From Gracilaria caudata (Eukaryota > Rhodophyta > Florideophyceae > Gracilariales > Gracilariaceae): 21,504 bases of DNA. Of this stretch, positions 9,961-17,360 are shown one piece after another (the first letter of the stretch is position 1; every line of letters starts with the position of its first letter). The notes below the pieces were generated by a model. The model made no database searches and was not told the DNA's origin. It saw only the letters and a list, made by a program, of their open reading frames with translations. The DNA lies in the NCBI GenBank assembly GCA_030374735.1, contig JASCIV010000251.1, positions 7,339-28,842 on the forward strand. The letters run 5' to 3'. Made by a program: the position numbers and the translations under genes.

Positions 9961-10640
9961 CAACTGAGAGGCTAACTGGATTGGGTCAAGAAGAGCAATG
10001 GGCTGTTGTAAATGGAAAAATCGTACGACCCAAGCTGGATATACAGGTGCTCCAAGAAAAGCCGTACATCAAAATTTGTGTATCTGGGGTGGAATAATTT
10101 TAAAATTTCCTCCGATGAAACAAAGATGTGACCGCAATCCGTTGTTATTTACACCATTCTTTGCCGCAAGAGAATTTGGAGCTCACGCAGCTTGCGTGAT
10201 AAGTCCATACAAAAAGCCGCTATGGCAGCAGAGGGAAAATACATCAACAGCAGAAATTACGGAAAAGCACAAGATCTGCGTGAGTGATCCCTCCCATTAG
10301 CCAGAGTTTCCCTTGTAAATTATTGAGCCGAATGAAACAAATTCGGTCTCCTTTCTGGCCTCAGGTTCTCTATGCGCATAGAAACAATTCGTTCCGTAAA
10401 AGAATCAAAAGGAGAAATCCAAGAGGAAGACATAAACTGCAATTCAAAACCCCAAGAAGTTACGTTATTTTCAGTTTGCGGCGTATACCCTTCGGATAGA
10501 TAAAAGGCAACATCGTTGTACACATCAAGACATCTTCCTGATGAACCTCAAGGACATTTCGTTAGCTCCTACACCAGCAAGGACGGTATGCATCCATGGC
10601 CATTCGCTATGGGTTGTCGAACACAGGAGATCGTTTCGTA
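9935..10640 (+). pseudogene. Possible decayed coding region, unknown product
   Basis: There is no intact gene, but protein-like open stretches follow one another on the plus strand, broken by stops and one frame change. The first (about 9930-10090) contains QWAVVNGKIVRPKLDI; the same frame reopens near 10120-10200 with RCYLHHSLPQENLEL. A second frame carries EGKYINSRNYGKAQDLRE (about 10230-10280), then MRIETIRSVKESKGEI (about 10370-10420), and after an in-frame stop GMHPWPFAMG (about 10590-10620). The stretches look less random than the alternative frames, but I recognise no family. Chance open frames remain a real possibility. Confidence 0.22.
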
Positions 10641-12050
10641 ACATTGTCGCACGGTTTGTACGCCACGATACACAGTCAAGTTCCGAGGATAAGTGGCGGT
10701 CATTATTCGCTGAAGTTATCTGGCGGGAAGCAAGAGAATATAGATCATCATACCGGGAGGACAGCTCACTGACCTTGTTGTTTAGCACACTTCTCTGCCA
10801 GAGTTTTCTAGTCCTGCGCTCGACTCAAAAATGTATCTACTTTCGTAGTATTTCTTCTGGTGGTTAGTATTCACAAAGTTGCACAAAACTTGTAGAAGTC
10901 TTGGTGAAGTGTACTTCTAAATCATTGGTATCGGCACCCTTCACCAGTACACACCATATCATACCGTTTAAGGCAGTGCGGAAGATTGGCAGCAATGTGA
11001 TACATCTGCCTTTGGTTTTGAAGAGCCAAGAAAGTGATGTCAGCCGAAGCCAGCCTTCCCCGTTGCCGGCAAAAGCCTCAAGTTATTGCTGAAAATCTTA
11101 AATTTGCATGCTTCAATGATGTTTTTCACTATCAGAGTTTTCCCTCTTTCTGTACACGTACGTGTAACCTCAGTTGTAAACATCAGATGCTGTGGAATTA
11201 CCATTATCACAGAAGGTGTCATGATTGTCGACAGCAAAACTCAAAGAGTAAAAATCGTAAGCAGATGCGCACAAGAGAAATTCGAATATGCCGGACCAAC
11301 CCATTTTGGAGCTGTGGCCGTTTGGCAAACGTGCCGATAGATACTTGAACTTTTCCTACAGGTACAACAACTTGAAAGGCACAAATGATGCACATGCAGA
11401 GATTCCGAAGTTGCTGAATGAGCGATACCCATCATCTTCGACTCATATCGTGTGCCCTTGTTGTCTTCACGTATCGTTCAGGTACGCAATAACGCGATTC
11501 CTTATCCTTACTAGCAGTAGATATCTGTTGTCATCTTCGTCAGTTTCTTTAATAGCTTATTCCATCATCAGTATGATGAAGCTGACGTGATGCACAGTTC
11601 TCATCTGATTTGCTGCCGACGTCCACGTCAGATTAAACACAACCATTGAATATCACGTTTGACACAAGGTTCATAGATTGAAGAGCCTTCTTCAAAATGA
11701 GAGCTGTTCGAGTTTGTAGGTGAATAAATCTGTCCTTGAACAGCGTTAACCACGAGCAGAACGGTACACAGGACATGTCCCGTTCGTAAGTTAGTTCAAC
11801 AGGTTCTTCCCCGTCAAGACGGAGCTCAGCTTTCTCGAAGCAATGATTGCTTGCACTTACAGAACTAAATGTGCGTGCTATTTCACTGTATTCGAGACGA
11901 TAGTTAAAGTTTCTTCGTCTACTGTTGGGAGACAATAACTGCGAGACCTCAGAGCGGCCATTCTAGACGAATATGGCATGAAGCATCAAAGGCAACAAAC
12001 GTCATCCTTGCAGAAAACAAAGCGACAAAACTTCACGCGCTGCAAATTCG
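10640..12050. other. Gene-free interval upstream of gene B
   Basis: Only short, overlapping open frames on both strands are present (such as 10541-10867 plus, 11086-11340 plus, 11633-11935 minus), none with a recognisable domain or signal peptide. No tRNA, rRNA or mobile-element protein was seen. It is not visibly homologous to the duplicated block. Confidence 0.5.
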
Positions 12051-12056
12051 AACACT

Positions 12057-12091
12057 TGACGTCAGAGTCATAGAGAAGCACTGAGTATAAG
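12057..12091 (+). promoter_or_regulatory. Gene B promoter: CRE-like site plus TATA box
   Basis: A perfect palindrome TGACGTCA (12057-12064), the consensus for CREB/ATF-type bZIP factors, is followed 21 nt later by TATAAG (12086-12091). The TATA-like element is 115 nt upstream of the gene B ATG. The pairing of site and box at promoter spacing is suggestive; binding is inferred only. Confidence 0.5.
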
Positions 12092-12205
12092 AGACACAGA
12101 TACTGGAAGGAACATCCACGCTGCGTGAATCAAGCAAGCACTCGCAACGTTCGAAGCCTTACAAATAATACAAAATAGACATCATCATCAAGCTGAATTG
12201 TAAGG

Positions 12206-12847
12206 ATGCTTTGTTCTAGAGCTTTTTGTTTCCTTCTAATGACGGCAATATTCTGCCGCTGTGTGAACGCGGCGATATTTCCGTCTCCAGAAGTCGAGGA
12301 TGGTATCGAAGAACCATGCTTGGCATTAAACGGAATGGATGTTTTGGATGGGGCGTTTTCTCCTGAATTCCCCGACTTGAGGACATTATTCGGGTGCTCC
12401 ACGCGAGTTGGTCCCATAATCACCCATTTTGCAGGAAATACATCATTGGAAACTTTTGAGACAGTGTGCAGTGATACTGCGTTGATATCGTTTAGCGAGG
12501 AAGAAAGCGTTGTGAATATGACTACTTTTGGACTTCCGTTCATCTGCACTGACACTCTTTGTGTGTTTTACTCCAGCATGGGACAAGAGGTTCTCTTATC
12601 AGTTGCAATTTCCCTCACCGAAGTGGATACGCTTGCTACAACGGAGGGCATAGAGGTTCCATTCTTGCTGACAACAGTGCTTTTCGACTTTGAGGAGGAC
12701 ATGGTTGAAGATTTTGCCACTAGTCTTGCCGCTGGGTTTGTTTTCAAAAGTCCGTTTCTGCTTCGAGCGATTGCTTTCCTGGCAACTTCGGAAACGACGT
12801 GTCCTTTCCCAGTGGACGCCTGTCCATGCGCAGAGAACTGCTCGTAG
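12206..12847 (+). CDS. Gene B: secreted cysteine-rich protein, paralogue of gene A
   Basis: A 213-residue predicted secreted protein of unknown function. Residues 1-22 form a signal peptide (hydrophobic core 6-16, likely cleavage after Val-Asn-Ala). It aligns with gene A over the whole mature length: CLALNGMDVL against CLAINARNVL, matched cysteines at 38, 64, 88, 114, 119 and 199 (gene A 38, 64, 93, 121, 126, 206), a shared ICxxxxC element, PFLLTTVLFDFE against PFLLTDVLYDFE and FLLRAIAFL against FLLRAMAFL. The first two cysteines have identical spacing (26) in both. Gene B alone has a C-terminal tail with three more cysteines (CPCAENC, 206-212), which could form an extra disulfide or a short metal-binding or adhesion tail. 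It has fewer glycosylation sequons (78, 104 and the terminal region). It is a single exon. No known family is recognised. Confidence 0.88.
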   Translation: MLCSRAFCFLLMTAIFCRCVNAAIFPSPEVEDGIEEPCLALNGMDVLDGAFSPEFPDLRTLFGCSTRVGPIITHFAGNTSLETFETVCSDTALISFSEEESVVNMTTFGLPFICTDTLCVFYSSMGQEVLLSVAISLTEVDTLATTEGIEVPFLLTTVLFDFEEDMVEDFATSLAAGFVFKSPFLLRAIAFLATSETTCPFPVDACPCAENCS

Positions 12848-13080
12848 TGGACATAAGGCTGGGCTCGATTGGTTATACGCGAAAGAGTAATGTCTATGCT
12901 TTCTGCACGTTTCACTACACTAGGCGTTTACCACAGTGTGAGATGAAGATGGATGCTTCCGCGACAGACAAATATTTCACAGAAGGCTTCGTCCACGTAT
13001 CCAGATTCGGACACATGATCGTCAAAGAGAGTACAAGCACTCAGAGATAAGTTATAGAGCCGTAACAGGCCGTGGGATTT

Positions 13081-13086
13081 AATAAA
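13081..13086 (+). terminator. Possible poly(A) signal for gene B
   Basis: A canonical AATAAA lies 234 nt after the gene B stop codon and just before the acidic-protein remnant. It is the only such hexamer noticed close downstream of gene B. Use by this organism is unproven. Confidence 0.3.
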
Positions 13087-13099
13087 GTCACATAGTAAT

Positions 13100-13820
13100 G
13101 AATTGATTTCTAACTCTTCGTCTTTTTCATTATCATCTTCTGCTGTCACAGTATTCGCGAAGCGTGTCATCTGCTCTGCGAGGCGTATCGAAGCTCAGCT
13201 TTTCCGCTTGTGCATCATCGATGAATCGCTGATCGTCATGAATACCGCCCGGAGCTTTAGAATATAGCGCTCTTAAGGCTTGTGCATCTGATGTGCCGAT
13301 GGTCGTCATGCTCATTTTCCTCGTTACTAACCACACAAGAATCGCAGACCCTATCGGAATCAGGATGATGGTGTTCAGCTTTGGTAGGCAACGTATTCCC
13401 CGAAACAAGGACATCAACTTGAAGCTCTTAGTCGTCATCTTCATGACAGTCTTCGTTTTCTCCCTGCTCAGAGTCCAACTCTGGACGTACAGCTGAAAAG
13501 AGTATGGAGATGGATGGATGCGTGTCCGTTCCCTTGATTCCGGTGAATCAGCGATTCCAATTCATCCTTAAAAGTCTCAACCCCTTCATCGAAGTTGTAT
13601 TCCATCGCATTCTTTGAAGCTTGCTGCTGGTCTTCAGAAGTTCGCGCTCTTGCTCAACTGGGTCTATTTCCTTAACCTATCTAACTTGAGAATGGGTTAA
13701 ATCATCGTCAAAGTTACTGACTTCGGCTCGAACACTCAACACATGTAGTTCTCTTCCCACGGAGGGTCATGGTCAGAAGACGTCATCTACGACGGTGCGA
13801 TGCTGAAGTTGACGCTCCTC
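13100..13820 (-). pseudogene. Frameshifted remnant of the acidic protein gene (gene C)
   Basis: This stretch is homologous to about 17850-18560, the part of gene C encoding roughly residues 500-730, in the same orientation. Aligned peptides are unmistakable: AMEYNFDEGVETFKDELES here against AMEYNFDEDVEAFEDELDS in gene C, IHDDQRFIDDA (near 13230) against VHVGQRFMDDA, and DPVEQEREL against APVEHEYEL. The frames do not join: a shift near 13640 separates the DPVEQEREL part from the TSEDQQQ part, and the IHDDQRF part is in another frame again. The signal peptide and the IHVAGQS repeat region of gene C are absent, so this is a 5'- and 3'-truncated fragment. Outer limits are approximate; similarity left of 13100 is too weak to claim. 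Its right end runs into the gyrA upstream region. Confidence 0.85.
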
Positions 13821-13891
13821 CACCCTCACTGTCCATGGACTTGAGATGCGAGAGCACGGAGTCAAACGCACATCGCGTTTTTGTATCAGGG

Positions 13892-13897
13892 TATAAC
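13892..13897 (+). promoter_or_regulatory. Possible TATA element for gyrA
   Basis: TATAAC, 165 nt upstream of the gyrA ATG and 127 nt upstream of the overlapping upstream ORF. It is a weak match; alternatives cannot be excluded in this G+C-rich leader. Confidence 0.25.
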
Positions 13898-14023
13898 TTT
13901 ACGCGGGCATTCCGGCGACACCCGACTTTGATCCGCGGCGACGCAATCTCCGGGTGACGCGGTGCAACACCTTGAGCATCGCGCGCGTCCAGGCCCGGGA
14001 AGATAGCCGCTGAGCGCTGAACA

Positions 14024-14218
14024 ATGCCCGTCGAGACGCCGCACATCTGCAACATTCCGAAATGCTGCGCCCCACCGTCGCCGTCTTCATCGCCGCCCGC
14101 GCGCCTCATACCCTCCTCCACCCCGCGCTTCGCTCCCACTTCATCGCCCCATGGACGCGAGCACGCCCTATTTCGCGCGCCTTTGCGGCGCGCAGGAAAC
14201 TCGTGCCGCTCAGTATGA
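14024..14218 (+). promoter_or_regulatory. Upstream ORF overlapping the gyrA start
   Basis: An ATG at 14024 opens a 64-codon frame that is out of frame with gyrA, covers the gyrA start at 14062 and the whole targeting-peptide region, and stops with TGA at 14216-14218. That stop overlaps the in-frame gyrA codon Met52 (ATG 14215-14217) as ATGA. If the transcript starts upstream of 14024, ribosomes using this ORF would miss the full-length start and could re-initiate at Met52. The peptide itself is Pro/Ser-rich and probably has no function. Confidence 0.4.
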
Positions 14219-16905
14219 ATGCCGATAACGCCACGTCTGACGTTGAAAGCGAGCCGCTGAATATCACCAACACTGATTTGAGGCTGGAGATGGAACGTTC
14301 TTACATGGGGTATGCCATGTCCGTCATTCTTGGTCGCGCCATGCCAGATGTGCGCGATGGACTGAAGCCGGTGCATCGTCGAATCCTATACGCCATGCAT
14401 ATGCTCGCCCTCAATCCCAGCGGTCAATATCGTAAATGCGCTCGTGTAGTGGGAGAAGTACTTGGTAAGTATCATCCTCACGGAGATACCGCCGTCTACG
14501 ATGCCCTGGTTCGCATGGCACAATCCTTCTCCATGTGCATTCCTCTCATCGACGGTCACGGCAACTTCGGCTCCACCGATGGAGACCCCCCAGCCGCCAT
14601 GCGATACACCGAGTGCAAACTATCTCGAATTGCCAGAGAAACGTTTCTTTCCGACATTGACAGCGATACTGTTTCATTCAAGCCCAATTTCGATAGCTCC
14701 GAGAACGAGCCACTGGTTCTTCCAGTTAAGGTTCCCAACCTGTTGGTGAACGGAGCGTCCGGAATTGCTGTCGGTATGGCCACCAACATCCCACCCCACA
14801 ATCTCGGAGAACTTGTATCCGCCCTCACTGCGCTCATACAAGATCCACAGATCTCGGACGCTGAGTTGTTTGAACTGATCCCAGCGCCTGATTTTCCTAC
14901 CGGTGGACAGATTCTGGGCACGGACGGCGCGCGAGAAATGTACAGAACTGGTCGCGGACGCGTCGTGGTTCGTGCTTGTGCACACACTGAGATTTTGGGC
15001 GCACAGAACAAGAGGAAGCAACGGGATGCTATTGTGATCACTGAGCTGCCGTATCAAGTGAACAAGGCCAGGCTGGTTGGCAAGATTGCAGAATTGGTCA
15101 ATGACAAGAAACTCGAGGGTATTTCGGATTTGAGGGACGAATCTGATCGGAATGGTACCAGGATTGTGGTGGAGCTCAAACGAGATGCGATGGCACCCGT
15201 CGTGCTTAATAACTTGTATAAGAAGACTCAGCTGCAAAGCTCTTTTGCTGGAAATCTTATGGCAATGGATAATGGTCGATTTCCTATCCAACTCAGTCTA
15301 CGAGACTGCCTTACAAAGTTTTTAGACTTTCGTCGGGAGACGGTCAGGCGAAAGATTAACTACGATCTTAGAAAGGCTCAGGAACGGCTTCACGTTGTGG
15401 AAGGATTCCTTGTTGTACAGAAAAATATCGAGGAAGTGATTAGTACCATAAGGTCCTCGAGAGATTCTACCATGGCTCGATTCCGACTGATAGAGCAGTA
15501 CAGCTTGAGTGAAAAGCAGGCGAGTGCCGTGCTGGAAATGCAACTTCGTCGCTTGACTTCTTTGGAATACCAAACTCTTCAGGAGGAAGAGAAATCGTTG
15601 AACTCTTCAATCTCCGAGATGCATGAAATCCTTGGCAATCCAACTCGAGTGGACTCCATCATCATGGAAGACCTCCAGGAAAGCGCTGAGAAGTTCGGCG
15701 GAAAGCGGAGATCGATCATTCTACAGGGAAGTAGTTTGGATGCTGCGGATATCAATGAGAGGTCGCTCACAACAAACGACCGAAGTGTCATCACTGTAAC
15801 TGGCCAGGGCTATATCAAGAGGATGCCCGCTTCCGCGTTTGAGAGTCAGAACAGAGGCACAAGAGGAAAACGTGGCGTAGGTAGGTTGCGCGAAGATGAC
15901 GAGATACTACATCTGTTCTCCTGTATGGCGCATGATTGTTTGATTGTAATATCTAACAGCGGCATCGTGTACAGTCTAGAAGCTCACCAGGTACCGGCTA
16001 CTTCATTGTCATCCAGAGGGGTGCCAATTTTCCAATTGTTGCCTGGAGTGCCTTCTGGCGAGAAAATGGCTGCTGTGCTTCCCGTGAACAAGGAGAACGA
16101 GTTTCTTGTGCTCCTCTCAAGAAAAGGTTTCATCAAGAAGACGGGGGTCGCTCAGTTCCTGTCAGTCAATGCGAGAGGAAAGCGGGTTATGTCTGTGGAA
16201 GAAGGAGATGAATTATTGTGGGTAAACCGTTGCGGCTCCAGAGATAGCGTAGTTATTGCGTCGAAGAACGGCAGAATGCTACGCTTCGCTGTAGATACGA
16301 ACCTTCGTACGAGCGGTCGTTTAAGTCGTGGTGTGCGGAGTATGCGGCTTGGGAAGGGTGATGAAATCGCTGGTATGGATATTATTCCCTGGCGCGAAAG
16401 TGACGAGTATGCTGGTGGAGAAGACGCTACGGACATTGAAGATGAGGACGACGAATCAATCGATGAAACTGAGGATGACGAGGCGGGAGTCGTCGACGAC
16501 AACGCAAGTTATCTGCTTGCTGTGACACGGCAAGGTTTTGGGAAGAGAATTCGTGCATCAGATCTGGCTAAGAAGAATCGCGGGGGTATGGGTATTATTG
16601 GCACCAGATTACGTGGGAAGGGGAAAGAAAGATCTTTGGAAGATGAGTTAATTGCCGTGAACTATTGTCGCCGTGACGATTCTGTCATGCTCATTACAAG
16701 CGAAGGGAATATGGTGCGGACACGGGTTGCCAAAGTTCCTGTTCAGGGGAGACGAACCTTCGGCGTGAGAATCCAAAGATTGGGTCAAAAAGATACGGTT
16801 GCTGGAGTGGTCGTTTTCGGCCTATCTAATGCAGATGAAGCTGAATCCATTGACGCCATTGTAGACGACGAAGACATCGATGACGTAGAGGAAAGTGCTA
16901 ATTAA
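14062..16905 (+). CDS. gyrA: DNA gyrase subunit A, organelle-targeted
   Basis: The breakage-reunion subunit of type IIA topoisomerase; with GyrB it introduces negative supercoils. The 947-residue ORF is uninterrupted. An in-frame TGA upstream (near 14010) makes 14062 the first in-frame ATG. Residues 1-51 are rich in Arg, lack Asp/Glu and look like a plastid or mitochondrial targeting peptide; the conserved body begins near 72. The winged-helix region has HPHGD (138-142) and the catalytic Tyr182 in AAMRYTE; the position matching E. coli Ser83 is Thr143 and that matching Asp87 is Asp147. The DNA gate, tower and coiled-coil region run to about 535. Six beta-pinwheel blades follow (about 572-604, 624-656, 679-712, 728-763, 816-850, 873-907). 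The GyrA-box in blade 1 is the variant QNRGTRG, against QRRGGKG in bacteria. An acidic insert (about 778-812) separates blades 4 and 5, and the C-terminus is also acidic. Plant GyrA is known to reach both plastid and mitochondria. Convergent with gene C. Confidence 0.97.
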   Translation: MLRPTVAVFIAARAPHTLLHPALRSHFIAPWTRARPISRAFAARRKLVPLSMNADNATSDVESEPLNITNTDLRLEMERSYMGYAMSVILGRAMPDVRDGLKPVHRRILYAMHMLALNPSGQYRKCARVVGEVLGKYHPHGDTAVYDALVRMAQSFSMCIPLIDGHGNFGSTDGDPPAAMRYTECKLSRIARETFLSDIDSDTVSFKPNFDSSENEPLVLPVKVPNLLVNGASGIAVGMATNIPPHNLGELVSALTALIQDPQISDAELFELIPAPDFPTGGQILGTDGAREMYRTGRGRVVVRACAHTEILGAQNKRKQRDAIVITELPYQVNKARLVGKIAELVNDKKLEGISDLRDESDRNGTRIVVELKRDAMAPVVLNNLYKKTQLQSSFAGNLMAMDNGRFPIQLSLRDCLTKFLDFRRETVRRKINYDLRKAQERLHVVEGFLVVQKNIEEVISTIRSSRDSTMARFRLIEQYSLSEKQASAVLEMQLRRLTSLEYQTLQEEEKSLNSSISEMHEILGNPTRVDSIIMEDLQESAEKFGGKRRSIILQGSSLDAADINERSLTTNDRSVITVTGQGYIKRMPASAFESQNRGTRGKRGVGRLREDDEILHLFSCMAHDCLIVISNSGIVYSLEAHQVPATSLSSRGVPIFQLLPGVPSGEKMAAVLPVNKENEFLVLLSRKGFIKKTGVAQFLSVNARGKRVMSVEEGDELLWVNRCGSRDSVVIASKNGRMLRFAVDTNLRTSGRLSRGVRSMRLGKGDEIAGMDIIPWRESDEYAGGEDATDIEDEDDESIDETEDDEAGVVDDNASYLLAVTRQGFGKRIRASDLAKKNRGGMGIIGTRLRGKGKERSLEDELIAVNYCRRDDSVMLITSEGNMVRTRVAKVPVQGRRTFGVRIQRLGQKDTVAGVVVFGLSNADEAESIDAIVDDEDIDDVEESAN

Positions 16906-17360
16906 AACGAAACTGCATTCAAACAGTAAACTTGTGTCTTGTGCTCAGTTCTCATTGTGTACTACGCCATGTATGGTTCGTTTTGTTGCACGCATACTGA
17001 GGACGCGTGGCACGGGACAGTCAGCTGTATTGCGAAGCGTTCAATGTATGAGGGCACTCCACCGTAGAACTGGGAGTTTCATTTCCTTTCGCTTGCAAAG
17101 AACAAAGAAAAGCAAAGGGCTGCGAGAAGCAAGTGATGATGATGTGCCCTAACGTGAAACAGATGGAACTTCACTGCCGCCTCGCAGCCAAGGACGTGAT
17201 TCGTAGCTTAAGCACGTGCGCATAAAGACGAATCACTGAGAGCTTAGCAGGAAGGGGGAGACTTTAGTATGAGTTATACCTGTTTTCCTAGTTAGAAGAT
17301 GTCATTACAAAAAAAGATCAGACAAACTTGCGATTAGCAACAACTGTCTAAGATCACCAC
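16906..17360. other. Convergent intergenic spacer
   Basis: The 455 bp between the gyrA and gene C stop codons hold no supported gene. An 85-codon plus-strand frame (16895-17152) overlaps the gyrA end and has no recognisable domain. No canonical AATAAA was noticed for either gene; an ATTAAA overlaps the gyrA stop. Confidence 0.5.

Noticed and set aside
10279..10364. Possible intron (GTGAGT donor, pyrimidine-rich tract and CAG acceptor)
   Set aside because: Joining the flanks puts a stop codon in frame within a few codons, and all confident genes here are single-exon.
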